From Prolixibacteraceae bacterium (GTDB taxonomy: Bacteria; Bacteroidota; Bacteroidia; Bacteroidales; Prolixibacteraceae): DNA of 64,000 nucleotides. The DNA is taken from assembly GCA_023229575.1 (NCBI GenBank), contig JALNYZ010000002.1, positions 310,001 through 374,000 on the forward strand. The letters are read 5' to 3'. Numbering within the stretch: the stretch's first letter is position 1; every line of letters begins with the position of its first letter. Positions 49,984 to 59,399 of the stretch are shown here, in pieces. Under the pieces are notes generated by a model, which was not told the DNA's origin, made no database searches, and saw only the letters and a program-made list of their open reading frames with translations. Both the position numbers and the translations under genes were made by a program.

Positions 49984-50070
49984 TTACATATGTAATATTT
50001 AATCATTTCACACATGTTACATATGTAAAAATTAATTTATTGCAAATTGTAATCACAATTGTTACATTTG
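49984..50070 (+). promoter_or_regulatory. Operators and promoter of the XRE regulator gene
   Basis: Two identical 12-bp palindromes TTACATATGTAA lie at 49984-49995 and 50017-50028, 33 bp apart (three helical turns). A third, looser pair TGTAA/TTACA follows at 50048-50066. A housekeeping promoter is clear: TTG at 50040-50042, 20 nt, TACATTTG at 50063-50070. The third site lies between and over the promoter boxes, as expected for autorepression. Confidence 0.7.
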
Positions 50071-50088
50071 TGCAAAAGTAGCTCTGTC

Positions 50089-50664
50089 ATGAAAGATAGA
50101 ATCATTCAATTTCTGGTTTCAGAAAAAATTTCACCCGCCGAATTTGCAGACAAAATTGGGGTCCAAAGATCCAGTATGTCTCACATTTTAAATGGTCGCA
50201 ACTACCCCAGTGCCTCATTTATTCAGAAGATGCTTCAGGTATATCCATACCTCAATTCGCGCTGGTTATTGATTGGAGATGGGGAAATGAATTTAGGGTT
50301 TAGTGGTGTGCAATCATCTCCTGTATATTCTGAGCCTATTCAAAGCAGGGAAGAGCCTCTTTTGATCCAGCCTCCGGTGTTTCAACCCCAACCTCAGGAG
50401 CCTGTTGAACCTGATCTATTTAATAATTCTGTACCTGAAACAAAGGGAGATCCCCATTCAGCAACAATTCCTATTGCTGGAGTTAACAACCCTGTAGGTG
50501 TTCCGGTTAATGAAAATTTCCAGCAAATCCCAGATGGATCAAAATTGGATCAAGTCATAAATAAATACACTATAAATCAGGATGTTATCAATAATGCGAA
50601 GGAAATTGAACAAATCTTATTCTTTTACAAAGACAAAACTTTCAACGTATACAGGCCTTCCTAA
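50089..50664 (+). CDS. XRE-family transcriptional regulator
   Basis: The protein has 191 residues from the ATG at 50089; the frame is open upstream, but the promoter boxes lie there. Residues 1-65 are an XRE/Cro helix-turn-helix (ISPAEFADKIGVQRSSMSHI, LNGRNYPSASFIQKMLQVYP, LNSRWLLIGDGEM). A Pro/Gln-rich linker (about 75-140) leads to a short C-terminal helix (KLDQVINKYTINQDVINNAK) and VERILFFYKDKTF-like ending. This layout is frequent in Bacteroidales as a chromosomal regulator, not a phage repressor. Palindromes in front of the gene suggest autoregulation. Target genes are unknown; pyrK follows 50 bp later. Confidence 0.85.
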   Translation: MKDRIIQFLVSEKISPAEFADKIGVQRSSMSHILNGRNYPSASFIQKMLQVYPYLNSRWLLIGDGEMNLGFSGVQSSPVYSEPIQSREEPLLIQPPVFQPQPQEPVEPDLFNNSVPETKGDPHSATIPIAGVNNPVGVPVNENFQQIPDGSKLDQVINKYTINQDVINNAKEIEQILFFYKDKTFNVYRPS

Positions 50665-50714
50665 CCCTATTTTTGGCTATATTTGCGCATTGCTCCAATA
50701 CAATTTATTTACGG

Positions 50715-51494
50715 ATGAAAAAATCAGTGCAGAACCTTACGGTTATTTCGAACCAAAGGCTAAACAGGGACCATGCACTCCTGGAATTAAAATCTGAAGT
50801 TCTTTTGGAAGGAATACTTCCCGGACAGTTTGCCAATATTTTGGTAGATAAATCACAAAATGTATTTCTTAGGCGACCATTTTCGATTTTTCAGGTTGAT
50901 TACAAATGTAATTCGATCTTTGTTCTGATTAAAGGAATAGGTGAGGGTACCAAATCTTTGTCTAAAAGTTTGGTTGGGGAAACACTAAGCGTCATCTTTC
51001 CTTTGGGGAGAGGTTACACATTCCCTGAAAAAAAATCGAAAGTTTTACTGGTTGGAGGTGGTGTAGGTATTGCCCCTTTAATGCTTCTGGCAACCATGTT
51101 AAAACAAAATAGTCACCAGATTGAAATATTGCTTGGTGCAAGAACTGGTGAAGATCTGGTCGAACTGGAGAAATTTGCAAGGTACGGAACCGTTCATACT
51201 ACTACGGAGGATGGAAGCTTTGGATCAAAGGGGTTTGTGACGGATCATGCTCTTTTTGGCGATGAATTAAAAAGCTTTGATAAGATATATACCTGTGGTC
51301 CGGAACCAATGATGAAGGCTGTTGCCAGACTTGCTTATCTCAATGAAGTTGATTGCGAGGTTTCCCTGGAGAACACTATGGCTTGCGGTTACGGTGTCTG
51401 TCTTTGTTGTGTCACGGAAACAACCGGGGGACACCGGTGTGTGTGTACTGATGGACCTGTATTTGATATAAAACAGTTGAAATGGCAGAATTAA
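50715..51494 (+). CDS. pyrK: Dihydroorotate dehydrogenase electron-transfer subunit
   Basis: The protein has 259 residues from the ATG at 50715. It has an FAD-binding domain (FLRRPFSIFQVD, RxYS-like site), an NAD-binding domain (LLVGGGVGIAPLMLLATML, YTCGPEPMM) and a C-terminal 2Fe-2S cluster with four Cys in ENTMACGYGVCLCCVTET and GGHRCVC. PyrK passes electrons from PyrD to NAD+. A TATATTTG box at 50678-50685 may be the promoter. It overlaps pyrD by 13 bp. Confidence 0.93.
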   Translation: MKKSVQNLTVISNQRLNRDHALLELKSEVLLEGILPGQFANILVDKSQNVFLRRPFSIFQVDYKCNSIFVLIKGIGEGTKSLSKSLVGETLSVIFPLGRGYTFPEKKSKVLLVGGGVGIAPLMLLATMLKQNSHQIEILLGARTGEDLVELEKFARYGTVHTTTEDGSFGSKGFVTDHALFGDELKSFDKIYTCGPEPMMKAVARLAYLNEVDCEVSLENTMACGYGVCLCCVTETTGGHRCVCTDGPVFDIKQLKWQN

Positions 51495-52393
51495 GTATCG
51501 ATATAGCAGGAATGAAACTCAAAAATCCGGTGATGACTGCATCCGGAACGTTTGGTTTTGGCACTGAATTTGATGATTTTTTTGATTTGAATACGCTGGG
51601 GGGCTTTGTTGTAAAGGGGACTACCCTTCATCCCAGACAGGGGAATTCATATCCAAGAATGGCTGAAACCCCCTCTGGAATGCTTAATGCGGTGGGGTTA
51701 CATAATGGAGGGGTTAAATATTTTTCGGAACATATATATCCACGTTTGCTGGCCTACGATACCAATATTCTGGTCAATGTTTCGGGATCTACAGTCGAAG
51801 AGTACATTGCCTGTGCCGAACAAATCAATGAGTTGGATCATATTGCGGGTATTGAACTCAATATATCCTGTCCAAATGTGAAGGAGGGTGGTATGGCATT
51901 CGGTACTAGTTGTCCTGCTGCAGAGGCAGTGGTAAAAGCTGTCAGAAAGGTTTACCGCAAACCATTAATGGTTAAACTTTCGCCAAACGTAACCAGTATA
52001 ACCGATATCGCACTTGCTGTGGAGGCAAGTGGCGCAGACAGTATCTCTTTGATTAATACTATTTTGGCGATGGCCATTCATGCGGAAAGCAGAAAACCGG
52101 TGCTTTCAACTGTCACTGGAGGACTTTCTGGTCCGGCCATTAAACCTATTGCACTCAGGATGGTTTGGCAAGTATCCAAAGCTGTTAAAGTTCCTGTTGT
52201 AGGAATGGGGGGGATCATGAATGCAACCGATGCCATCGAATTCTTTCTTGCAGGCGCCTCAGCTATCCAGGTTGGTACAGCCAATTTTATCGATCCATTG
52301 GCTTCCCAGCATATTATTGCAGGTATAGATAATTATCTTGATAGACACAAATTTAAATCTATCAAAGAGATCATTGGCGGTTTACAACTGTAA
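51482..52393 (+). CDS. pyrD: Dihydroorotate dehydrogenase B, catalytic subunit
   Basis: This 303-residue enzyme oxidises dihydroorotate to orotate in pyrimidine synthesis. FMN-site motifs: NPVMTASGTFGFG, NAVGLHNGGV, VNVSGSTVEEY, IELNISCPNVKEGG, with the catalytic Cys in ELNISCPNV, then KLSPNVTSI, INTILAMAIH and GMGGIMNATDAIEFFLAGASAIQVGTANF. The class 1B type with Cys as base and the partner PyrK encoded just upstream agree. Confidence 0.95.
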   Translation: MAELSIDIAGMKLKNPVMTASGTFGFGTEFDDFFDLNTLGGFVVKGTTLHPRQGNSYPRMAETPSGMLNAVGLHNGGVKYFSEHIYPRLLAYDTNILVNVSGSTVEEYIACAEQINELDHIAGIELNISCPNVKEGGMAFGTSCPAAEAVVKAVRKVYRKPLMVKLSPNVTSITDIALAVEASGADSISLINTILAMAIHAESRKPVLSTVTGGLSGPAIKPIALRMVWQVSKAVKVPVVGMGGIMNATDAIEFFLAGASAIQVGTANFIDPLASQHIIAGIDNYLDRHKFKSIKEIIGGLQL

Positions 52394-52447
52394 ACGATTA
52401 AGTGATCTGCCTAAATCAATTTGTTGACATATGTAATTCACATTTGT

Positions 52448-53737
52448 ATGCTTTCCAATTTTATTCGATTTACTTTTGTTACTCTTCTCTTCCTCATTAT
52501 ACCTGCATTTTACGGCTTTCATCCTCAAAATGTGCCTAAAAGGATTGCATTTCTGGAAAAGCAACGGATTAATAAGCTGATAATTAAGAAGATAGTCCAA
52601 TCTGAGAATACTGATTTGCTTGACAGGAGTTTCGAAAGGTTCAGGGAACAAAATCTTTTGAAGGGTTTGGCTGTTGCTATAGTAAAAGACGAGAAGCTGA
52701 TTTTTGCCAAAGGATATGGATATGCTGACACTGAAGCAAAAATATTAGCATCACCTGAACAACTATTTAGAATTGCCAGTGTTTCCAAACTGATCACCTC
52801 AATAGCCATCATGAAACTGGTTGAGAGTGGGAAAATCAAGCTGGATAGTAAGGTCTTTGGAAAATATGGAATTCTAAACGACGAAAAATCGGGTCAAATT
52901 AAGGATAACAGACTGGAAAACATTACGGTACGCAATCTCTTGAATCATTCCGGCGGATGGACCCAGAGATATGGGGACATTGCTTTTCTCCCGAAAATCG
53001 TTTCAGGGCAGACAGGCGATCCTATGCCATTAAATATTAATTCATATTTAAAATTTGTAACTGCGAAGCGTCTTCATTTTGAACCAGGGTCGTCAAGTGC
53101 TTACTCAAACCTCGGATATATGATTCTTGGTGAAGTCGTGGCCAGGGCCTCTAAAACCAACTATGAAAAATTTGTGAAAGAAAATGTTCTTAAGCCGGCA
53201 CATATATATGATATGCAGCTTGGGGGGAGTTTCGAAAACGAAAAGCTTTTGGAGGAGGTTCGATATTACCAACCGGAGGATGCACAACCGATAGAAGCTT
53301 ACGATGGCAGTGGCCGTATGGTACCAAAAATATATGGGAGCACAAACATGGCGTTGTTGGGATCCGCAGGTGGATGGATTGCTTCCCCTGTCGATTTAAT
53401 GAAACTATTGGTGGTCATTGACGGAGATCCACGAACAAAAGATATCCTTTCGGCGAAAAGTATTGCCGAGATGACCCATGTAGATGAGAATGGCCTGGAC
53501 CCATTGGGCTGGCGAAGCACCAATGAAAATGGCGAATGGTGGAGAACGGGTACACTTCCCGGCTCTTCTGCGCTAGTAAAAAGGGAACCCAATGGTCTTT
53601 CCTGGGTCATGATTACTAACACCAGCAACTATAAAGGTCCCCATCTTGCCATTGAGATGGATCGGATTATGTCGGCAACACTCAGGAAAATAAACAAATG
53701 GCCGGATTATGACTTGTTCAATTTTTTTCCCAAGTGA
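52448..53737 (+). CDS. Serine hydrolase of the beta-lactamase/PBP4-like family
   Basis: The protein has 429 residues from the ATG at 52448, which starts a signal peptide (FIRFTFVTLLFLIIPAFYGF). Catalytic motif SxxK is in FRIASVSKLITS, YxN in GSSSAYSNLGYMI and a third motif in WRTGTLPGSSALV (RTG in place of KTG). The ENITVRNLLNHSGGW segment is typical of class C-like esterases and D-Ala-D-Ala peptidases. The real substrate (peptide, ester or muropeptide) is not known; resistance to beta-lactams should not be assumed. It stands between pyrD and the E2 gene. Confidence 0.85.
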   Translation: MLSNFIRFTFVTLLFLIIPAFYGFHPQNVPKRIAFLEKQRINKLIIKKIVQSENTDLLDRSFERFREQNLLKGLAVAIVKDEKLIFAKGYGYADTEAKILASPEQLFRIASVSKLITSIAIMKLVESGKIKLDSKVFGKYGILNDEKSGQIKDNRLENITVRNLLNHSGGWTQRYGDIAFLPKIVSGQTGDPMPLNINSYLKFVTAKRLHFEPGSSSAYSNLGYMILGEVVARASKTNYEKFVKENVLKPAHIYDMQLGGSFENEKLLEEVRYYQPEDAQPIEAYDGSGRMVPKIYGSTNMALLGSAGGWIASPVDLMKLLVVIDGDPRTKDILSAKSIAEMTHVDENGLDPLGWRSTNENGEWWRTGTLPGSSALVKREPNGLSWVMITNTSNYKGPHLAIEMDRIMSATLRKINKWPDYDLFNFFPK

Positions 53738-53839
53738 GCATTCAATTTTTTTAAGTGTTACTTTATCAAGGAAGTTGCGTATATCAACCCGATGAGTGCA
53801 TACAAATGCTCATTTAAGGGTAAATTAATTAAATAAAAC

Positions 53840-55150
53840 ATGTCGGAATTTGAGGTTTTAATCCCCAAACTGGGTGAAAGTATTCAGGAAGCAACGATTA
53901 CCAAGATATTTGTGAAAGTTGGTGATTCGGTACATGAAGATGACCTATTATTTGAAGTTGCAACAGACAAAGTTGATTCTGAAATTCCTTCTCCAGTATC
54001 CGGGACGATTAAGTCCATTAATTGTAAGGTGGACGACCTGCTTGCTGTCGGGAAAATAGCAATGATTATCGACCTGGAAGGAAATAGCGAAAAACAGTCT
54101 GATCATGTTGTTCCGGAAGTTACTGTTTCAACTCCGGAGGTGCCTATTCCAACCTCAAAATTACCAGATATACCCCGGGAGAAGTTAGTAACCAATAGAT
54201 TTTATTCTCCTCTGGTTAAGAATATGGCCAAGAAAGAGGGTATTCCTCTGGAAGAGCTGGAGGGAGTAGAAGGAAGTGGACTTGGTGGGCGAATTCAAAA
54301 GAATGATTTGATAAAATACATCGAAGGGCGGGAAAATAAAACCATAGATGCCACTTCGCGGTTAAACAGTAGTCCTTCGGAGGTAAATACTGAAAATTCA
54401 GGAGTAACGCAACGGCCTCAAGTGTCTGTTTCAATTGGTGCTGAAGACACAATTTTGGAAATGGATCGCGTACGGAAGTTGATTGCCAGGCATATGGTAA
54501 TGTCAAAGCAGACAGCGCCCCACGTTACCTCGTTCGTCGAAGCTGATGCGACTGAAATGGTTTTATGGCGTAATCGTTACAAAGATGAATTCCAGGCAAA
54601 ATATGGAGAAAAGCTTACTTTTTTACCCTTCTTTACGGAGGCGGTTGCCAAAGCGATTACTGAATTTCCGATGATTAACAGTTCGGTGGATGGAGAACAG
54701 ATCATTTTAAGGAAAAGGATCAATGTTGGCATTGCGGTGGCTACCAACAGTGGCAATTTAATGGTTCCTGTTATCAAAGATGCCGATACCAAAAATCTCC
54801 TTGGTTTAACAAAAGATATCAATCAGTTTGCAGAGGCCGGCCGCAACGAAAAACTGCAACCTGATAGCCTGCAGGGAGGAACCTTTACCATAACCAATTT
54901 TGGTTCATTTGGCAATACCATGGGAACGCCAATCATAAATCAGCCCCAGGTAGCCATATTGGCCATCGGAACCATTGAGAAAAAACCGGCTGTTATTGAG
55001 ACAGCAATGGGTGACGCAATTGTTGTGAGACACAAGGTTTTCCTATCACTTTCCTACGACCACAGAGTTGTTGACGGAATGCTGGGAGGCAAATTTCTCA
55101 GACGAATTGCTGACCTTATTGAAGGTTTTAATTCTAAACGAACAGTTTAA
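53840..55150 (+). CDS. 2-oxoacid dehydrogenase E2 (dihydrolipoyl acyltransferase)
   Basis: This 436-residue protein has one lipoyl domain (1-78) with the modified Lys in FEVATDKVDSEIPSP, a linker, a peripheral-subunit-binding domain (about 120-157; FYSPLVKNMAKKEGIPLEEL and GSGLGGRIQKNDL) and the catalytic acyltransferase domain (about 210-436) with LSYDHRVVDGMLGG (His and Asp). The partner E1 follows 119 bp later. The pair probably serves branched-chain or pyruvate-like oxoacids; the sequence alone does not decide. The E3 gene is not in this window. Confidence 0.92.
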   Translation: MSEFEVLIPKLGESIQEATITKIFVKVGDSVHEDDLLFEVATDKVDSEIPSPVSGTIKSINCKVDDLLAVGKIAMIIDLEGNSEKQSDHVVPEVTVSTPEVPIPTSKLPDIPREKLVTNRFYSPLVKNMAKKEGIPLEELEGVEGSGLGGRIQKNDLIKYIEGRENKTIDATSRLNSSPSEVNTENSGVTQRPQVSVSIGAEDTILEMDRVRKLIARHMVMSKQTAPHVTSFVEADATEMVLWRNRYKDEFQAKYGEKLTFLPFFTEAVAKAITEFPMINSSVDGEQIILRKRINVGIAVATNSGNLMVPVIKDADTKNLLGLTKDINQFAEAGRNEKLQPDSLQGGTFTITNFGSFGNTMGTPIINQPQVAILAIGTIEKKPAVIETAMGDAIVVRHKVFLSLSYDHRVVDGMLGGKFLRRIADLIEGFNSKRTV

Positions 55151-55269
55151 TTAAATTATATTATTCTGTTACAATTAGATAGTTATATTGCTTATTCCCA
55201 AATTGAATTAAAAAACATAACGGTTATTCTTTCGATAAAAGAGTAATCATTCAAACCAATTCATCACGT

Positions 55270-57333
55270 ATGAACAATTTATACGATTTATCCGTACCTC
55301 AAAAATTCTCCATCTTACAAACAGAAAAGTCGACACTCCAAAAATGGTATCATTTAATGGTTCTTGGAAGGATGTTGGATGAAAAGGCGCCTAACTACCT
55401 GAAGCAGGCCATTGGATGGTCTTATCATGCGCCTTATGCCGGTCATGATGGTATACAGCTGGCTATCGGACAAATTTTCGATAAGGAACAGGATCATCTT
55501 TTCCCCTATTACAGGGATCTTCTCACAAATTTATCGGCAGGATTGACTGCTGAAGAAATCATTTTAAACGGTATATCAAAAGCAGGGGATGTTAATTCAG
55601 GGGGCCGGCACATGTCAAACCATTTTGGAAAGCCCGAATGGAACATTCATAATGTATCCTCGAGTACAGGAAATCATACGCTACATGCCGCAGGAGTTGG
55701 TCGGGCGATAAAGTACTATAAGGGAAAAGGGGTTTCTATCAGTTCACAGGGTGAGTCATCGGTCAGCGAAGGGTATGTGTATGAAGCAATCAATGGGGCT
55801 TCGACAGAATGTTTGCCAGTTATTTTCGTATTTCAGGACAACGGATATGGTATATCTGTGCCTAAAAAAGATCAAACCGCCAATCGAAAAGTTGCTAATA
55901 ACTTTGTGGGATTTAAAAATTTACGTGTCATTCATTGCAATGGAAAAGATGTATTTGATTCAATGAATGCCATGGAAGAAGCGAAAAAATGGGTGATTGA
56001 AAATCAATTGCCATGTATTGTCCAGGCAAACTGTATACGGATCCATTCGCATTCAAATTCTGATCGGCATGATCTCTACAGAAATGAGGTAGAATTGAAC
56101 TATGTAAGGGAATACGATCCTTTGGCTAAATTTAAAAGACTGTTGCAAAGATATGAACGGCTCACTGAGGAAGAGATGATTTCCATTGAGGAAAAGGCCA
56201 AAGAGGAGGTAAAGCTGGCGCATCAGTTTGCACTCCATTCTCCTGATCCTGAACCAAATAGTATTCATAATTTTGTGTATGCCCAAACTTATGAATCCAG
56301 TAAGTATCCCAATGGAATCCAACATTCGGACAATCCGGGAACTAAGAGAAAACTTATTGAAGCAATTAATGAGACGCTAAAGGTTGAATTCACCCGGAAT
56401 CCTGATACATTTATATGGGGACAGGACATTGCAAACAAAGAAAAGGGTGGTATATTCAATGTTTCCAAAGGTTTACAAAAGGAATTCGGAAAGAAGCGTG
56501 TATTTAATGGCCCGATTGCAGAAGATTTTATTACGGGTACGGCCAATGGGATGTCGAGGTACAGCAAAAAGATACGGATTGTGGTGGAGGGGGCAGAGTT
56601 TGCCGATTATTTCTGGCCAGCAATGGAGCAGTTTGTAGAAATGACCCATGAGTACTGGCGAACGAATGGTCAATTTGCACCAAACGTCACCATTCGCCTG
56701 GCTTCTGGCGGTTATATTGGTGGCGGACTCTATCATTCTCAGACCATTGAGGGATCGTTGGTTTGTTTTCCCGGAATTCGAATTGTTTATCCCTCTTTTG
56801 CTGATGATGCAGCCGGATTGCTTCGAACATCGCTTTTATCCGAAGGGCCAACACTGTTTTTGGAACCCAAAGCACTATACAATTCACCTGCTGCGGCAGC
56901 ACTGGTCCCTGATGATTTCGAGGTTCCGTTTGGTGTTGCAAGGGTGAGAAGGTCAGGCAAAGATCTGACACTGATTACCTATGGGAATACTACCCAGTTG
57001 TCGCTTCATGTTGCAGAGAAAATATCAAATGAAGGATTTGATATTGAAGTAATTGACCTACGATCCCTCATACCTCTCGATAAAAGTGCGATCATTGCCT
57101 CTGTGAAGAAAACTGGTAAAGTCTTAATCGTCCATGAGGACAAAGTTTTTGGAGGGTTTGGTGGTGAACTGGCTTCGATCATAAACGAAGAGGCCTTTGA
57201 ATACCTGGATGCCCCTGTTCGTCGGGTTGGTTCGGAATTTACACCAGTTGGATTTAACAGAATCCTTGAGGCAGCCATTCTACCCAATGAAAACAAAATC
57301 TACGAAGCAGCTATTTCGCTGTTAAAATATTGA
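55270..57333 (+). CDS. 2-oxoacid dehydrogenase E1, alpha-beta fusion
   Basis: This 687-residue fusion has alpha part at 1-340: YAGHDGIQLAIGQ, SGGRHMSNHFG, the thiamine-diphosphate region ISSQGESSVSEG...FVFQDNGYGISVP. The beta part at 360-687 has TFIWGQDIANKEKGGIFNVS, NGPIAEDFITGTANGMS, FLEPKALYN and a C-terminal transketolase domain (DLTLITYGNTTQLSL, LIVHEDKVFGGFGGELASII). Fused alpha-beta E1 enzymes for branched-chain oxoacids are common in Bacteroidota. It transfers the acyl group to the lipoyl arm of the E2 encoded upstream. Confidence 0.92.
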   Translation: MNNLYDLSVPQKFSILQTEKSTLQKWYHLMVLGRMLDEKAPNYLKQAIGWSYHAPYAGHDGIQLAIGQIFDKEQDHLFPYYRDLLTNLSAGLTAEEIILNGISKAGDVNSGGRHMSNHFGKPEWNIHNVSSSTGNHTLHAAGVGRAIKYYKGKGVSISSQGESSVSEGYVYEAINGASTECLPVIFVFQDNGYGISVPKKDQTANRKVANNFVGFKNLRVIHCNGKDVFDSMNAMEEAKKWVIENQLPCIVQANCIRIHSHSNSDRHDLYRNEVELNYVREYDPLAKFKRLLQRYERLTEEEMISIEEKAKEEVKLAHQFALHSPDPEPNSIHNFVYAQTYESSKYPNGIQHSDNPGTKRKLIEAINETLKVEFTRNPDTFIWGQDIANKEKGGIFNVSKGLQKEFGKKRVFNGPIAEDFITGTANGMSRYSKKIRIVVEGAEFADYFWPAMEQFVEMTHEYWRTNGQFAPNVTIRLASGGYIGGGLYHSQTIEGSLVCFPGIRIVYPSFADDAAGLLRTSLLSEGPTLFLEPKALYNSPAAAALVPDDFEVPFGVARVRRSGKDLTLITYGNTTQLSLHVAEKISNEGFDIEVIDLRSLIPLDKSAIIASVKKTGKVLIVHEDKVFGGFGGELASIINEEAFEYLDAPVRRVGSEFTPVGFNRILEAAILPNENKIYEAAISLLKY

Positions 57334-57393
57334 TCATCCTTAAAATCGAACAATACTTGTGGATTCAAGTTCCACCTTTTTATTATAGGAAAC

Positions 57394-57900
57394 ATGAAAA
57401 AAATTGCCGTCGTTTACAGTTTTAATTCAACCAAATCAGCGAAAATTGCTTCGAAAATTACCGCATGTTTTAAAAATTATAAAATCGAAGAATTGAATGT
57501 TGAAAGTTGTAAAGGAGAAGACTTTCTTTTGTATGACACTTATATTCTAAGTGTGCCAACCTGGTTTGATGGCGAGCTTCCAAATTATTGGGATGAAATG
57601 TTACCGGCATTGAGTAAATTGTCGCTAAAAGGCAAAAAAATTGCCGTTTTTGGTCTTGGGGACCAAAAGAATTACCCCGAAAATTTCTGCGATGCAGTAG
57701 GCATTTTGGCTGATTTCTTTGAGAATTTGGGCGCGACGATCATCGGATTTACTTCACCCGATGGATATTCCTTTGAAGCTTCGAAAGCTTTGAAAAACAA
57801 TGTTTTAAAAGGATTGTTACTGGATCAGGAGAATCAATCCAAACTTTCTGATGAACGTATTTTAAAGTGGACCAGGCAACTGGAAAATGAGATCAACTGA
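57394..57900 (+). CDS. Flavodoxin
   Basis: This 168-residue protein has the flavodoxin fold: phosphate-binding loop SFNSTKSAKIA after strand KIAVVY, then the FMN-ring loop SVPTWFDGELPNYWDE with Trp, and VFGLGDQKNYPENFCDA with the aromatic stacking residue Tyr. The phosphate-loop replaces T/S-x-T-G-x-T by S-x-S-T-K-S, still Ser/Thr-rich. It is a long-chain type by length and carries electrons to an unknown partner. It stands alone, 60 bp after the E1 gene. Confidence 0.85.
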   Translation: MKKIAVVYSFNSTKSAKIASKITACFKNYKIEELNVESCKGEDFLLYDTYILSVPTWFDGELPNYWDEMLPALSKLSLKGKKIAVFGLGDQKNYPENFCDAVGILADFFENLGATIIGFTSPDGYSFEASKALKNNVLKGLLLDQENQSKLSDERILKWTRQLENEIN

Positions 57901-57960
57901 ATCTTCGCCGATTATTCCTACCTTTGTAGCGAAGAAGCAATAAAAATTTGACCTGTTTTC

Positions 57961-58845
57961 ATGCTGAAGTCACTCAAGGTAATCCTGTTGGTTCTTTTAC
58001 TGGCGATCGTTTATGTTCTGGTAAACGAGAATTCAACATTCAATTTTATCTATCCTGAATACCACGTTAAATCCTATGAGATAGAAGTTGTTAACAGTAA
58101 ATCCATTCTGAATCAGGATCCTGTCTCCCTTATTCCTGTAATATACCACGGCACACTCGATTTTGATACGATACCGGAGATTGATCGGAAGAGTGTTTTT
58201 ATCAATTACATGCTTCCCGCTATTGTTATTGAAAGGGACAGGTTGTTGGACCTTCTTAGGCATGTAGAATACGTTGAAAACAGGATGGTGAACAGGCTGC
58301 CGCTTCGTCACGATGATCTCTTATTTTTCAAGGAGATGATGGAAAAGTATGATGCTGCCTCGATCAAAGATTTGAAGATTCGTCTCTTTCCCCAGCCTGT
58401 TAGTTTGATCCTGGCACAGGCCACTCTTGAATCCGGTTGGGGAACTTCCAACGTCTTTTCAAGGGCCCACAATCCATTTGGGATCATGTCCTTTGCAACA
58501 GATGAACCACGCATGAGGTTTGTCAATCCGGAGCTGAAAACAGAAGTCTTCGTCCGAAGCTATAGGGATGTATTCCAATCTGTTGAGCACTATTTTCTCT
58601 TTACGGCGAAATTATCATCGTATGAAAAATTCAGAAAGAAACGTTGGGAGAGGGGCACCTCTTTCGATTTGGTGAAACTGATGAAAAGTTACCACAAAAG
58701 CAATGAATATGTAGAACTCATTGGATCCATCATTCGAACAAATGATTTCGGGAAATATGACAATATCTCCATTAACAAAGATTATTTTGGATACAAGAAA
58801 AACTATTTGCAGTTAATCAGGAGTTATTTCGAAGATTATTTTTAA
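57961..58845 (+). CDS. Bax/FlgJ-like glucosaminidase
   Basis: This 294-residue protein has an N-terminal signal-anchor helix (LKVILLVLLLAIVYVLVNEN). Residues 130-290 form a glucosaminidase domain (GH73-like): PVSLILAQATLESGWGTSNVFSRAHNPFGIM with the catalytic Glu in TLESGWG, then YRDVFQSVEHYFLF and the KLMKSYHKSNEYVELIGSII end. It resembles Bax, which cuts between N-acetylglucosamine and its neighbour in peptidoglycan. It probably acts at the inner-membrane periplasmic face in cell-wall turnover. Confidence 0.85.
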   Translation: MLKSLKVILLVLLLAIVYVLVNENSTFNFIYPEYHVKSYEIEVVNSKSILNQDPVSLIPVIYHGTLDFDTIPEIDRKSVFINYMLPAIVIERDRLLDLLRHVEYVENRMVNRLPLRHDDLLFFKEMMEKYDAASIKDLKIRLFPQPVSLILAQATLESGWGTSNVFSRAHNPFGIMSFATDEPRMRFVNPELKTEVFVRSYRDVFQSVEHYFLFTAKLSSYEKFRKKRWERGTSFDLVKLMKSYHKSNEYVELIGSIIRTNDFGKYDNISINKDYFGYKKNYLQLIRSYFEDYF

Positions 58846-58916
58846 CATAACATAATATAATCATTCCGATTCTTAGTGTGAAGAATTGAGTAAAATATTA
58901 AAGTACAGGAAGTTAA

Positions 58917-59393
58917 ATGAAACATAAAATGAAATCAAAGAAAAAAATTGCCATAGTAGCGCATGATAACCGAAAACAAGATATGGTTGAATGGGTTAGG
59001 TACAACTGGAAAGAATTGGCTCAACACAGCATGATCTGCACAGGTACAACCGGAAGGCTTGTAGATGAAACTTTACGTCATAAATGCAAAGAAAACGATG
59101 CTGTTCCGCCCGAAATCTTGAGATTAAAATCTGGTCCGCTTGGTGGTGACCAACAGCTTGGAGCAATGATCTGCGAAGGGAATGTAGATTTGTTGTTTTT
59201 CTTTTGGGACCCAATGCAACCTCAGCCACATGATGTTGATGTAAAAGCGTTGCTGAGAATTGCAGTGATGTACAATATACCTACGGCATCAAATCGTTCT
59301 ACTGCAGATTTTATCATTTCTTCACCGCTTTTTCATCAGGAATATAATCCGCTCGTGGTGGATTATACAGATTATACATCCAGAAGTCTGTAA
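58917..59393 (+). CDS. mgsA: Methylglyoxal synthase
   Basis: This 158-residue enzyme turns dihydroxyacetone phosphate into methylglyoxal and phosphate. The family motifs are complete: IAIVAHDNRKQDMVEWV, CTGTTGRLVDE, LKSGPLGGDQQLGAMI with the catalytic Asp in GGDQQ, FFFWDPMQPQPHDVDVKALLR with the catalytic His, and CNIPTASNRSTADF-like end (YNIPTASNRSTADFIIS). It acts as a bypass when sugar phosphates build up. It stands alone, convergent with the TPR gene. Confidence 0.95.
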   Translation: MKHKMKSKKKIAIVAHDNRKQDMVEWVRYNWKELAQHSMICTGTTGRLVDETLRHKCKENDAVPPEILRLKSGPLGGDQQLGAMICEGNVDLLFFFWDPMQPQPHDVDVKALLRIAVMYNIPTASNRSTADFIISSPLFHQEYNPLVVDYTDYTSRSL

Positions 59394-59399
59394 ATAAAT

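Noticed and set aside
50089..50664. Phage repressor
   Set aside because: The protein has a Pro/Gln-rich linker and no peptidase domain, is next to pyrK, and lacks phage neighbours; it is more likely a chromosomal regulator.
52448..53737. Antibiotic-resistance beta-lactamase
   Set aside because: The SxxK/YxN motifs are shared by many esterases and peptidases; the third motif is RTG and nothing in the context suggests resistance.
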